A stretch of 64,000 nt of DNA from Cohnella abietis (GTDB taxonomy: Bacteria > Bacillota > Bacilli > Paenibacillales > Paenibacillaceae). Position 1 is the first letter of the stretch. Each line of letters begins with the position of its first letter. Shown piece after piece: positions 53,340 through 62,899 of this stretch. The stretch is from positions 1,827,501 through 1,891,500 of the forward strand of contig NZ_AP019400.1 of assembly GCF_004295585.1 (NCBI RefSeq). The letters run 5' to 3'. The notes beneath the pieces are model-generated. The model did no database searches. It was given only the letters and a program-made list of their open reading frames with translations, and had not been told where the DNA came from. The translations under genes and the position numbers were made by a program.

Positions 53340-53960
53340 ATGGAAGAGTTCAGGCGAGCTGAACGATTACAAAACTTGATTTCCAGTATTAGAAGTCGCA
53401 AAATCCCTTCTCCACTAACGCCGGAGCACTCATGGCTTCCAGCGTTAGATGAAGAAATTGCGGCAATATCGGAGGCTCAGCTAGCTCAGGGGTATCCAGA
53501 CGGTGTTTTGTCTGCCCAAGCCTGGAAGGCTGCACTTTATCTATGGAATGACAGTCTTGATGCTGCACATAAGCTAGTTGAGCATCTGGAGACTCCGACT
53601 GGAGCGGCTTTACATGGCATGATGCATAGACGAGAGGGAGATTTTGATAATGCTCAATATTGGTTCCATCGCGCTGGGCATCATCCGGCATTCCACACCC
53701 TACAGTCTAGAGCGACTGATTTCTTGAGTAAGCAATTCATTCCTCGGGTGCCGATGGCTGAGGTATTTCATCAGATTGCCTCACAAGGAAGCTGGAATCC
53801 CTATTTGTTTAATAACGCGATTGCTATTCAAGAAAACCGTATAGGGGGAGAGGAAACCCGAACGTTACTTGAGCATCTGCAGCAGCTGGAGCTTGATGCG
53901 TTTATCCGTTTTCTCGAGGGAAGAATCGCATTAAGCACCTTTAGCTTTAGTATGAGTTAG
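53340..53960 (+). CDS. Conserved hypothetical protein, helical repeat-like
   Basis: 206 aa from ATG 53340 with AAAGGAGGGTG 5 bases upstream. Mostly alpha-helical; residues ~75-115 look TPR-like ('AWKAALYLWNDSLDAAHKLVEHLETPTGAALHGMMHRREGDFDNAQYWFHRAGHHPAF'-type pattern, with HRREGD-NA-YWF-RAG-HPAF as the recognisable core). Cytoplasmic, no catalytic residues evident. Its stop overlaps the stop region of the convergent MMPL gene by 4 bp, with no terminator between them. Confidence 0.75.
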   Translation: MEEFRRAERLQNLISSIRSRKIPSPLTPEHSWLPALDEEIAAISEAQLAQGYPDGVLSAQAWKAALYLWNDSLDAAHKLVEHLETPTGAALHGMMHRREGDFDNAQYWFHRAGHHPAFHTLQSRATDFLSKQFIPRVPMAEVFHQIASQGSWNPYLFNNAIAIQENRIGGEETRTLLEHLQQLELDAFIRFLEGRIALSTFSFSMS

Positions 53961-56458
53961 TCTCTGTTAATAGGCTTACTAAGCTTCTGCTCACTAGCCG
54001 TCTTCTTGCTAAACATCTTTTTACTAGGCCACCAATTATTTTCTCCAAGCAAGAAAGCGAACGCAGGCACAATTAAAGTCATGAACAGAGTCGCGTAGAG
54101 AAGTAACCCGATGAAGGCACCTACTCCAATCTGTACCAATGTATTAATACCTGATAAACTGAGCGCGCCAAAGGATGCTGCCATAATAATAGCTGCTGAG
54201 CCAATGACACCGCCAGTTGATTTCATAGCTCTATTCATAGCCAGCGATGCTCCCCCAGCTTGATATTCTTCTTTGAAACGAGCCATTAAGAAGATGCTAT
54301 AATCGACTCCCAGAGCCACGGTAATAAGGAATATAAAGAAAGATACCGTCCATGAAAGTCCTTCTAGTCCCAACACCTTCACGAACAACAACTCCATGAT
54401 ACCCATCGTAATCAAATAGTTAAAGCCTAGCGACAGCATGACATACAAAGGCGCAATAATAGAACGTAGTAAAAGCATAAGAACGAGTGTAATTCCAACG
54501 AGCATTAAGATTCCAGTACGAAGGAAATCACGATACGATATGCTACGCAACTCGTTGTATTTTGCCGAGATTCCGGTAACGAATATTTCAGGGTTAACAA
54601 GCGCCGTCGAACTCAGACTTTCACGTAGCTTCTGCGTAATGGCAGGTATAGTGTCCAAAGCATTTTTGGAATAAGGGTTTGCTGATAAAATAAGCTCGAT
54701 TTTAGTCGTTAATCCATCTTGCGAGATATAGTAGTTCAGCGCTTGTTCGTGAGACTTGGCTGCGGCTCGCTGAGCGGCTAATTGTTCCTCTGTTTTCGCA
54801 GGTGGAGGGGTAGCGCGTTTAAGCCCACCAAGCTGGGATTCAATGAGCCTTACTAACCCTTTTTGCATTTTACTAATAGCTGGTAAAACACCGAGTAAAC
54901 CCTGGCTTAAAGGAACCGCTCCGAGTGCTAATTCTTGCAGTCCTTCTACTAATGCCTGCTGATCTTTCATAACGGATTTTATGATTGAATCGACATTTAA
55001 TTTATTAAGCTGACCAGAAACCGTTAGACTCTCTGGCTTATGCCCAAGCGGACGAACGGCACTTCGAACACTTTCTACTCCATCTATTGTCGTAAGATCC
55101 GAGCTTGCTTGCTCAAGCGCTGCAAGTCCTGAGGTGGTACGCATGGAGCTCGTGGAGGTAATAACCATAGTTGCTGGGAACACTTCCCCAGAGCTGTATG
55201 CCTTCTCAACCTGCCGAAGACCGATAACGGCGTCTATGTCCGGATTAATTTCGGAAATATCATCGAATGTACGTTTCCCATCGAACAGTAATGTCAGCGG
55301 TGATAGGAATATAACGGCGGTAAACAGAACGATAACGGAACGTTTAGCAGCCAAGGAGGCGAAAAAGCTCCAAAGCCGCGACTCTCTATTTGTAGGCGAC
55401 TTCTTCAGGTTAATAGACCAAGAGATGGATTTTCCGAAAAGGAGCAGCAGGACAGGGACGAGTGTCATTGCTACGGTTACTGTCACTATAATGCCGATGG
55501 CGACACCTACAGCAGATTGGTACAAGCCAAACTCAGCGAATCCGATAAGAAGAAAAGCGACCAAAATTGTACTCGCGGAGGAAATAATTGTTTTTCCTAC
55601 TCCATACATCATTCGGGATATAGCTGCAACTGGATTGGCGTCGCCGCCGGAGAGAAGCTCCTCTCGATATCTCTGAATCATGAGAATACAATAGTCGGTG
55701 CCTGCTCCGAATAAGACGGCAATGAGGAACGATTCGGTGAAATGACTGACAGGCATGCCGAAATGTGTAGCTAATCCAATTAAGGCTCGCGAAATAATTA
55801 GACTGATTCCTATAGTAAGCAGAGGAATAATCGGCGTAATTGGTGAACGAAATACGAATAGTAAAATAATGAGAACTAAGCCGATTGTCAGTATTTCAGT
55901 TCGATGTAAGCCGGATTCGGAGGATTGCTGAAAAGCCTGCGAAAGAGGCGCATTCCCTGTTAATGTTGCGAATGTTCCGCTAGGGGCGCTATCAAGCATT
56001 TGTTGCATTAGATTTAATGTTATTTTTGTTTCATCATTAAAGTCGGGTTTAGGTAAATTGATGATTGCCAGCAACGAAGAGCCATCTTTACTTAGTAGCC
56101 GTTGGGCTAGCTCTGGATGTGTTTGGGTGGAAAGTACACTTGTAATATTAAGCTCAGCTTTGCGGGAATCTAATTGCTCAAGCAGATCGCTCATCCAGAC
56201 TTTGTCGGACTCCAGTAAGCCTTCATTACGGGTAAGCAAAATAATAGCTTCAGTGAGAGACTGAGCTGAAGAATGAATATTTTGTAACAGATGTGTGGCT
56301 TTCACAGATTCAGCATTAGCTGGCAAAAATTTCTGTTCTGTTTTCCGAACAATACTTTGTAAATCAGGCAACGCAAAAAAGGAGAGGGCAGCAACTGCAA
56401 TCCAGCATGCGAGAATAGCCCACCGTAGCTTGGATAACCGAGCTATCCATCGATCCAT
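53957..56458 (-). CDS. MMPL/RND family membrane transporter
   Basis: 833 aa from ATG 56458, chosen because GGAGGT lies 5 bases upstream; a longer frame to 56503 has no site. Twelve transmembrane helices in two repeats, each after a large extracellular loop. 'FGAGTDYCILMIQRYREEL' and 'LGVDYSIFLMARFKEEY' are the MMPL signature in both halves. Family members export lipids or hydrophobic compounds using the proton gradient. Related to YdfJ/YdgH of Bacillus. No TetR regulator is adjacent. Confidence 0.93.
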   Translation of the reverse strand: MDRWIARLSKLRWAILACWIAVAALSFFALPDLQSIVRKTEQKFLPANAESVKATHLLQNIHSSAQSLTEAIILLTRNEGLLESDKVWMSDLLEQLDSRKAELNITSVLSTQTHPELAQRLLSKDGSSLLAIINLPKPDFNDETKITLNLMQQMLDSAPSGTFATLTGNAPLSQAFQQSSESGLHRTEILTIGLVLIILLFVFRSPITPIIPLLTIGISLIISRALIGLATHFGMPVSHFTESFLIAVLFGAGTDYCILMIQRYREELLSGGDANPVAAISRMMYGVGKTIISSASTILVAFLLIGFAEFGLYQSAVGVAIGIIVTVTVAMTLVPVLLLLFGKSISWSINLKKSPTNRESRLWSFFASLAAKRSVIVLFTAVIFLSPLTLLFDGKRTFDDISEINPDIDAVIGLRQVEKAYSSGEVFPATMVITSTSSMRTTSGLAALEQASSDLTTIDGVESVRSAVRPLGHKPESLTVSGQLNKLNVDSIIKSVMKDQQALVEGLQELALGAVPLSQGLLGVLPAISKMQKGLVRLIESQLGGLKRATPPPAKTEEQLAAQRAAAKSHEQALNYYISQDGLTTKIELILSANPYSKNALDTIPAITQKLRESLSSTALVNPEIFVTGISAKYNELRSISYRDFLRTGILMLVGITLVLMLLLRSIIAPLYVMLSLGFNYLITMGIMELLFVKVLGLEGLSWTVSFFIFLITVALGVDYSIFLMARFKEEYQAGGASLAMNRAMKSTGGVIGSAAIIMAASFGALSLSGINTLVQIGVGAFIGLLLYATLFMTLIVPAFAFLLGENNWWPSKKMFSKKTASEQKLSKPINRD

Positions 56459-56559
56459 GTTGTACCTCCGACTGTCCATTTCAATAAAAAATAGTTCAAC
56501 CACAATAATGACTTATTGTGGAGGGCGATAAGTCACATATTGTGATTAAAGGCTATCTA

Positions 56560-56889
56560 CTAACGTTTCCCGCTATTAAGTGGCTGCTCGTATCCTTGCA
56601 ATGGACCGTCTCCCCGGATAGCAGCGGCGTGATGCTGTGGATTTGGATGGAAAAAAGCTCTCCCGTCCATTTTACGTCCCTCAATTGTTGCTGTTTGTAC
56701 AGATACGCCTATTTCATCTGATTCCGCGAACTTATTTAGAAGCGCTTCATCGCTTAGTCCTTCTACATCAATAAACCAAAGTCGTGAGCCATATTCTGAA
56801 ACAATCATCAATTTAGCGCTAGAGAAGCTGAGATTCCAAACTTCTGATCCTTGTGAAATGACCAGCTCTGATAATTCGAATGTTTCCAC
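56560..56889 (-). CDS. Hypothetical protein (109 aa)
   Basis: 109 aa starting at GTG 56889, with AGGAAGGGA about 11 bases upstream. A soluble, slightly acidic protein with 'SEVWNLSFSSAKLMIVSEYGSRLWFIDVEGL' and a Pro/His/Gly-rich C-terminus. No family is recognised. It is divergent from pxpBC; the spacer between them carries both promoters. Confidence 0.5.
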   Translation of the reverse strand: METFELSELVISQGSEVWNLSFSSAKLMIVSEYGSRLWFIDVEGLSDEALLNKFAESDEIGVSVQTATIEGRKMDGRAFFHPNPQHHAAAIRGDGPLQGYEQPLNSGKR

Positions 56890-56979
56890 TTGTGAACCAA
56901 TCCCTTCCTACCGATATTACAATTGTACCGTTATACTCGAAAGGGTTGCAAATAGATATTGTACAAGGGAGGACAGCTT

Positions 56980-58737
56980 ATGCACAAACATAAGATTTCT
57001 AATTCTGTTCTTCCGCTAGGGGACCATGCATTTTTGCTTCGCTGGAATGAGCCAGTTACTAGTGCTGCAACTTTAGCAGCCATAGCACAGGCTATCGGAC
57101 AGCTTGGTTTGGCATGGCTGCAAGAGATAGTACCGGCCTACCGAACGATCGCTTTTTATATAAGGCATTTGACAATTTCACCAGAGCAAGCGGCTGAAGA
57201 GCTGCTATATGCATTAGATTTAATAGAGGTGCAACAGCTTCCTCCACCACGGCAAATAGAGCTCCCGGTCGTCTACGGCGGAAAACAGGGGCCTGATCTT
57301 GCAGATTGTGCTAGGAGAAGCGGGATATCTATAGAACAATTCGTAGAGCGGCATTCAAAGGAAGCGTATATCGTCGCTATGCTAGGATTTGCACCGGGCT
57401 TTCCCTACTTAAGCGGTTTGGATGAAGCTTTAGCGCAGCCACGTCATGGAAGCCCCCGCCTGAAGGTGCTAGCAGGGTCTGTAGGCATCGCGGGTAAGCA
57501 GACAGGGGTTTATTCAGTTACGTCCCCGGGAGGCTGGCAGATCATCGGTAGGACGGCAAGAGCATTGTTTGAACCGACTGAGACGGCGCCTTTTCTTCTA
57601 TCTCCGGGGGATATCGTGAGATTTGTTCCTGTTGAAGCGCATGAGGATGCTCAGCCAAACAAGCAGGCAACTATAAAAGATTTTCCAACTACCCCTGTAA
57701 TTACTGTATTGAAACCGGGATTGCTAACGACGGTTCAAGATCGTGGCAGAAGGGGATGGCAAGCCTTCGGAGTATCGGTAGGAGGCGCTATGGATGATGT
57801 CGCCATGAGGGCGGCTAACCTACTGATTGGTAATAACGAAGATGAAGCCGTTCTGGAAATGACCTTGAGTGGAGGCAGTTATCTTTTCGAACGTAATAGT
57901 CTTATTTCTCTTTGCGGTGCGGATCTCGGGGCTTCCGTGAATGGCGAACGAATACCGATGAATAGACCTGTGTTTGTGAGTAAAGGTGCAACTTTATTTT
58001 TTAAGGGAGCTATATCGGGGTGCAGAAGTTACCTAGCGATAGCGGGCGGGATTGACGTGCCTTATTTGTTAGGGAGTCGCAGTACGGATTCCAGAGCGCA
58101 GATGGGTGGGGGCTTCGGCAGGGGGCTGCAGGAGGGAGATACACTAGGCTCCTTATATCCTTCCAAACGGGCGTTCAAGCTTCAAACGTTATTACAAGAG
58201 AAGGCAGAGGCAAGCGATGCTTGTTGGAGCTCAACAGGCTGGAGCGTGAATACAATTGGATGGCATGAAGGAGACACATACATAAAAAGTCCGTCTCTTC
58301 GTGCGCGTACAATCACTTTAAGAGTTCTTTTAGGAGCTGAATGGGAAGATTTTTCTTTGGAGTCACAACAAGTTTTATTCCGTAAGCCGTTTCGAGTGGA
58401 GCCTTCCTCTGATCGTATGGGGGTTCGAATAGCTGGAGAAGCTTTGCAAAGGAAAAATCACGAGGAGCTTGAATCACACGGAGTAGTTCCAGGGACAATT
58501 CAGGTTCCGCCAAGCGGGCAGCCGATTATTCTTGGTGTTGCCTGTCAGCCAACCGGAGGCTATCCCAAAATGGCCCATGTTATTAGCGTAGACTTAAGAC
58601 TTCTTGCGCAAACCCTGCCTGGTGATTGGATCAAGTTTGAACTTACTGATAGTCAAACAGCTGAACAAGAGCTAAGGAAACGTGAGCGAGAGCTTGCGGT
58701 TATGAAGGCAGGGTTGTTGGCCCAACAACACATATAA
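56980..58737 (+). CDS. Fused 5-oxoprolinase subunits B and C (PxpB-PxpC)
   Basis: 585 aa from ATG 56980 (AAGGGAGGA 6 bases upstream). Residues ~1-235 are PxpB/KipI: 'MLGFAPGFPYLSGLDE', 'SVGIAGKQTGVYSVTSPGGWQIIGRT'. Residues ~250-560 are PxpC/KipA: 'LKPGLLTTVQDRGRRGWQAFGV', 'GGAMDDVAMRAANLLIGN' and 'SYLAIAGGIDVPYLLGSRSTD'. With PxpA, it hydrolyses 5-oxoproline to glutamate using ATP. B and C are separate genes in Bacillus and E. coli. pxpA follows 18 bp downstream. Confidence 0.93.
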   Translation: MHKHKISNSVLPLGDHAFLLRWNEPVTSAATLAAIAQAIGQLGLAWLQEIVPAYRTIAFYIRHLTISPEQAAEELLYALDLIEVQQLPPPRQIELPVVYGGKQGPDLADCARRSGISIEQFVERHSKEAYIVAMLGFAPGFPYLSGLDEALAQPRHGSPRLKVLAGSVGIAGKQTGVYSVTSPGGWQIIGRTARALFEPTETAPFLLSPGDIVRFVPVEAHEDAQPNKQATIKDFPTTPVITVLKPGLLTTVQDRGRRGWQAFGVSVGGAMDDVAMRAANLLIGNNEDEAVLEMTLSGGSYLFERNSLISLCGADLGASVNGERIPMNRPVFVSKGATLFFKGAISGCRSYLAIAGGIDVPYLLGSRSTDSRAQMGGGFGRGLQEGDTLGSLYPSKRAFKLQTLLQEKAEASDACWSSTGWSVNTIGWHEGDTYIKSPSLRARTITLRVLLGAEWEDFSLESQQVLFRKPFRVEPSSDRMGVRIAGEALQRKNHEELESHGVVPGTIQVPPSGQPIILGVACQPTGGYPKMAHVISVDLRLLAQTLPGDWIKFELTDSQTAEQELRKRERELAVMKAGLLAQQHI

Positions 58738-58755
58738 TTAAGGGGTTTGAGAGAG

Positions 58756-59484
58756 ATGACAGCTATAGATTTGAACGCGGACTTGGGTGAAGGGTACGAT
58801 GTTTATGAATGGGGATCAGACGATATTATATTGAACTATGTGTCTTCCGCTAATATCGCTTGCGGTTTTCATGCAGGGGATCCCCATACGATGCGTAAAG
58901 CTGTGGAAAGCTGCTTGAAGCTAGGAGTAGCAATTGGAGCGCATCCTGGGCTACCTGATCGGTTAGGGTTCGGACGCAGGGAAATGAGTGTTACACCTGA
59001 GGAAGCTGCAGATTTCGTGCTTTATCAAGTGGGAGCGCTTCAAGCCTATGTGAAAGCAGCAGGTGGAAGCCTCCAGCATGTTAAATTGCATGGAGCCTTG
59101 TATCATATGGCTGCTAAGGATGAGCGATTAGCCAATGCCATAGTCAAATGCATTTCTCAGCTGGATCCCACTTTACTGCTCTATGGACCACATGGTAGTC
59201 AATTGGAAGTAGCTGCTAAAGTTAAAGGGATTCGTTTTATATCAGAAGGCTTTGCGGACCGTGTTTATTTACCGGATGGTAGCTTAATGCCACGAAGTCA
59301 ACCGGATGCTGTAATCGTCGAAACGGAAAATGTAGTTAATCAGGCGATTTCTCTTGCGTCAGCAGGTAAGTTTGAAACCTTATGTTTTCATGGGGATACA
59401 CCGAAGGCACGAGAGCACGCCCAACAAATTGTCGAAAGAATGAAAAAATATGGTATTAACATACAACCTTTGGTTAAAGTCTAG
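58756..59484 (+). CDS. pxpA: 5-oxoprolinase subunit A (LamB/YcsF family)
   Basis: 242 aa from ATG 58756, with AAGGGG 10 bases upstream. LamB/YcsF signatures: 'DLNADLGEGYDVYEWGSDD', 'SANIACGFHAGDPHTMRKAV', 'GAHPGLPDRLGFGRREM' and 'VKLHGALYHMAAKDE'. It is the catalytic partner of the PxpBC fusion in converting pyroglutamate, a damage product of glutamine and peptide ends, into glutamate. Confidence 0.94.
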   Translation: MTAIDLNADLGEGYDVYEWGSDDIILNYVSSANIACGFHAGDPHTMRKAVESCLKLGVAIGAHPGLPDRLGFGRREMSVTPEEAADFVLYQVGALQAYVKAAGGSLQHVKLHGALYHMAAKDERLANAIVKCISQLDPTLLLYGPHGSQLEVAAKVKGIRFISEGFADRVYLPDGSLMPRSQPDAVIVETENVVNQAISLASAGKFETLCFHGDTPKAREHAQQIVERMKKYGINIQPLVKV

Positions 59485-59611
59485 ACGAATTTTGTCGAAA
59501 ACTTGTCGATTAATAAACAATGCAGCAGGAAACTGACTATTCATGTGGAAAATATAGAGAGGATCATAGAGTCTTTCTACCTAGAATAGGTATATCGTCG
59601 GAGGCGTAGTA

Positions 59612-61732
59612 ATGTCGATTAATCGCACCGAAGTGAAAACCATGTGGATGGTTATCGCTGCTACATTGGTATTTAGTGGAATTCATTGGGGAAACGATTG
59701 GTTTGAACAGATATTTGTTCATATAAGCCGTCAAGCTGCACATACGATTCTCGAGTCGTTGGCCTTTGCAATCTGTTTTGCCATATTAATATTAGGTTGG
59801 ATGATATTCGTTCGTACTTTATGCAGGCAACGTCTCATGACTGCCGCTTTGTTTACGGGAATTGGATTGTTGAGCTTATTGCATACGATCAGCGCTCCGG
59901 GCATGCCATTATATGATCCAAATGTAGGAGATACTCCGAGCATTCTTCTCAACTGGATATCACAATGGTTAGGTGCGATCGGTCTATTACTAGTCTTTTC
60001 ATCAGTAAATCGGCTTGTTAAGCCTCAAGCACGTCTTTATGCGATTATTCCTGTTATTTTCGTTGTCACAATGGTGGCTTATTTTGTTTTCACAGCAGAC
60101 CATTGGGATAAATCGATAATAGACAGATTAGCCCCTATTCAACAATGGTCTACCCTTCTCCTCTATGGTGCAGCTATATGCATCATCCTTTATCGCAATC
60201 GTATTGAAAGACCCGAATCCATGCTGACTATCGTACAAGCACTTGTTTGGCTCTATTTCGCCAGAGCCGAGGAGTCCTTTGGGACCGGTACGGATTCCCT
60301 TCAAAGTCTGTTCGCGGACGGCTTTAAGCTAGTAGGTTATTATTTCCTGTTGAAGGGTATTTATTTTGTACTCATAGAAGAACCATACAAACGGCATAAG
60401 AAAACAGAAGCCCGAATTAATTATTTGGCCTACCACGATGAGCTGACGTCGTTGCCTAATCGACGTTTGTTTGCGGAGCGGGTTAAGGCCGAAATGACGC
60501 GAGCAGAGCATAAAGGGAGTCGTTTCGCGCTTTTATGGCTGGACGTAGATAGATTCAAGACGATTAATGATTCTATGGGGCATTCGTTTGGTGATCGTCT
60601 GCTAATTGCCATTGCCCAACGATTGAGCAAATTTTCTACTAAGCCAGAAAATGTGTTTCGCTTAGGTGGAGACGAATTTACTATACTTATAAGTGATATT
60701 GGCGGGGTGAAGGAAGCCGAAGAGGCAGCCCAACGGCTAGTAGATGCATTCGAGCATCCGATTAAAATTGGTCCCTCTGGATTCCATATTACTAGCAGCG
60801 TTGGTATGGTGTTATTTCCTGACGATGGAAATTCACTGGACATCTTGCTCCAGAATGCCGATACAGCTATGTATAGTGCCAAAGAATCGGGAAACAGCTG
60901 GAAAAGATACGCCGTTCAAATGAATTTCAAGGCCAAAGAAAAGCTGCTTTTGGAAAACGATTTGCGCATCGCGCTTGAGCTGGGACAGTTTCATCTGGCC
61001 TATCAGCCATTGGTTGATCTGGAGCATGAGTATTTGGTCGGAGCAGAGGCACTGCTTAGGTGGAGCCACCCTCAGAAGGGAGAAATTCCTCCGTCTGAAT
61101 TCATCCCTCTATGTGAGGAAAATGGCTTTATTTTGCCCCTTGGGGAATGGGTTCTTCGTCAAGCGTGTCTCCAAATGAAGGATTGGCAGAACAAAGGCTA
61201 TTCTCCGATTATTATGTCCGTTAATCTCTCGATTCGGCAATTCCGTCAGCATGATCTATGCGAGCGCATTGAGAAGGTGCTGCTGGAGACGGGGCTGGCT
61301 CCACAGTGGCTGGAGCTCGAAATTACGGAGAGTATTATGGCTGATGTTACATTCGCTACAGAGATGCTTGAGAGGCTTAAGAAGCTAGGCGTTCGAATTA
61401 GTATTGATGACTTCGGCACAGGCTATAGCTCCCTATATTACTTAAAAAGATTCCCGATCGACAAGCTCAAGATTGACCGTTCATTCGTTAATGATGTATT
61501 GACCGATCGTAATGATGCGGCTATCGTATCCGGCATATCGGCTATGGCACGTAACCTGAATCTGACCGTAACGGCTGAGGGAGTAGAGAGCGCTGGCCAA
61601 GTAGCCTTCCTTAAGGAGCTCAAGTGTCAGGAAGCGCAGGGATATTTCTTCTCCCGCCCTGTGTCCCCTGAGAAATTCATCCCTTTGTTCGAATTGGATA
61701 AAGATAAGAAAAAGAGTGCAGTTAGCTTTTAG
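59612..61732 (+). CDS. MASE3-GGDEF-EAL cyclic di-GMP turnover protein
   Basis: 706 aa. Residues ~10-255 have seven hydrophobic helices with the MASE3-like '[19 protein letters not shown]'. The GGDEF domain has an intact GGDEF near residue 352. The EAL domain (about 445-690) has EAL near residue 479, 'TESIMADV', '[11 protein letters not shown]' and 'AEGVES', the full metal/catalytic set. Both synthesis and breakdown of c-di-GMP are therefore possible, with a membrane sensor deciding the balance. Ribosome site GGAGG. Confidence 0.93.
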   Translation: MSINRTEVKTMWMVIAATLVFSGIHWGNDWFEQIFVHISRQAAHTILESLAFAICFAILILGWMIFVRTLCRQRLMTAALFTGIGLLSLLHTISAPGMPLYDPNVGDTPSILLNWISQWLGAIGLLLVFSSVNRLVKPQARLYAIIPVIFVVTMVAYFVFTADHWDKSIIDRLAPIQQWSTLLLYGAAICIILYRNRIERPESMLTIVQALVWLYFARAEESFGTGTDSLQSLFADGFKLVGYYFLLKGIYFVLIEEPYKRHKKTEARINYLAYHDELTSLPNRRLFAERVKAEMTRAEHKGSRFALLWLDVDRFKTINDSMGHSFGDRLLIAIAQRLSKFSTKPENVFRLGGDEFTILISDIGGVKEAEEAAQRLVDAFEHPIKIGPSGFHITSSVGMVLFPDDGNSLDILLQNADTAMYSAKESGNSWKRYAVQMNFKAKEKLLLENDLRIALELGQFHLAYQPLVDLEHEYLVGAEALLRWSHPQKGEIPPSEFIPLCEENGFILPLGEWVLRQACLQMKDWQNKGYSPIIMSVNLSIRQFRQHDLCERIEKVLLETGLAPQWLELEITESIMADVTFATEMLERLKKLGVRISIDDFGTGYSSLYYLKRFPIDKLKIDRSFVNDVLTDRNDAAIVSGISAMARNLNLTVTAEGVESAGQVAFLKELKCQEAQGYFFSRPVSPEKFIPLFELDKDKKKSAVSF

Positions 61733-61769
61733 TTTGTTAGACTACTCAGTATCCGGCCGGCGTAGCTGC

Positions 61770-62066
61770 TGATGGAGTTGTAAGATAAATTCGAGTATCT
61801 CCACCAAATGAGCTATAAGTGGAACCCTGTTGTGCGACAAATTCGAGTATCTCCACCAAATGAGCAATAAGCAGAACCAGTTGTAAGACAAATTCGAGCA
61901 TCTCCACCAAATGAGCAATAAGCAGAACCCAGTTGTAAGACAAATTCGAGTATCTCCACCAAATGAGCAATAAGCAGAACCCAGTTGTAAGACAAATTCG
62001 AGTATCTCCACCAAATGAGCAATAAGCGGAACCCTGTTGTAAGACAAATTCGAGTATCTCCGCCAA
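61770..62066. repeat. Tandem array, 52-bp period, about 6 copies
   Basis: Units contain ACAAATTCGAGTATCTCCAC then CAAATGAGCAATAAGCAGAA. TCGAG occurs at 61791, 61843, 61894, 61946, 61998 and 62050. It starts about 40 bp after the c-di-GMP gene and runs directly into a different 51-bp array. Confidence 0.96.
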
Positions 62067-62795
62067 TTAGTCCGCTGTCAACGGCTTGCAGTCTCCCGAA
62101 CCGTGGTTTTATAGCAAATATCCCGCTGTGAGCGGCTTGCAGTCCACCGAAGCTAGGTTTTAGAGTAAATAGACCGTTGTGAGCGGCTTGCAGTCCACCG
62201 AAGCTAGGTTTTAGAGTAAATAGTCCGCTGTGAGCGGCTTAAAGCTCGCCAAACCTCGGATTCTGAGCAAATAGTCGGCTGTGAGCGGCTTAAAGCTCGC
62301 CGAGACTCGGATTCTGAGCAAATAGTCCGCTGTGAGCGGCTTAAAGCTCGTCGAGACTCGGATTCTGAGCAAATAGTCCGCTGTGAGCGGCTTAAAGCTC
62401 GCCGAGACTCGGATTCTGAGCAAATAGTCCGCTGTGAGCGGCTTAAAGCTCGCCGAGACTCGGATTCTGAGTAAATAGTCCGCTGTGAGCGGCTTAAAGC
62501 TCGCCGAGACTCGGTTTTAGGGAAAATAGACCGTTGTGAGCGGCTTAAAGCTCGCCGAACCTCGGATTCTGAGTAAATAGTCCGCTGTGAGCGGCTTAAA
62601 GCTCGCCGAGACTCGGATTCTGAGCAAATAGTCGGCTGTGAGCGGCTTAAAGCTCGCCGAACCTCGGATTCTGAGTAAATAGTCCGCTGTGAGCGGCTTA
62701 AAGCTCGCCGAACCTCGGATTTTGAGCAAATAGTCCGGTGTGAGCGGCTTAAAGCTCGCCGAGACTCGGATTCTGAGCAAAGCGGCTTACAGCCA
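62067..62795. repeat. Tandem array, 51-bp period, about 14 copies
   Basis: CGGCTT recurs at 62082 and then every 51 bp to 62745, with a truncated last step to 62783. The unit is TAGTCCGCTGTGAGCGGCTT, AAAGCTCGCCGAGACTCGGA, TTCTGAGCAAA. The first three copies diverge. The dyads CCGCTGTGAGCGG and CCGAGACTCGG are in each unit. The 17-codon period creates false frames on the minus strand. It lies between the convergent c-di-GMP and metE genes. Confidence 0.97.
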
Positions 62796-62840
62796 TCACT
62801 CCATACGAGCCGCCGCTCCAGCCGCAACAACGACATAGCA

Positions 62841-62886
62841 AAAAGGCAGAATCCAACTACGCAAGCATAGTTGGATTCTGCCTTTT
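62841..62886 (-). terminator. Rho-independent terminator of metE
   Basis: AAAAGGCAGAATCCAACTA (62841-62859) pairs exactly with 62868-62886 around an 8-base loop; T-run on the minus strand. Confidence 0.95.
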
Positions 62887-62899
62887 CACATAATAAAGC

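Noticed and set aside
61742..62066. Overlapping minus-strand frames in the 52-bp array
   Set aside because: Three frames are open at once because of the repeat; no translation signals.
62204..62836. 210-residue Arg/Ser repeat frame on the minus strand
   Set aside because: Same artefact of a 51-bp array; it overlaps intergenic repeat DNA downstream of metE.
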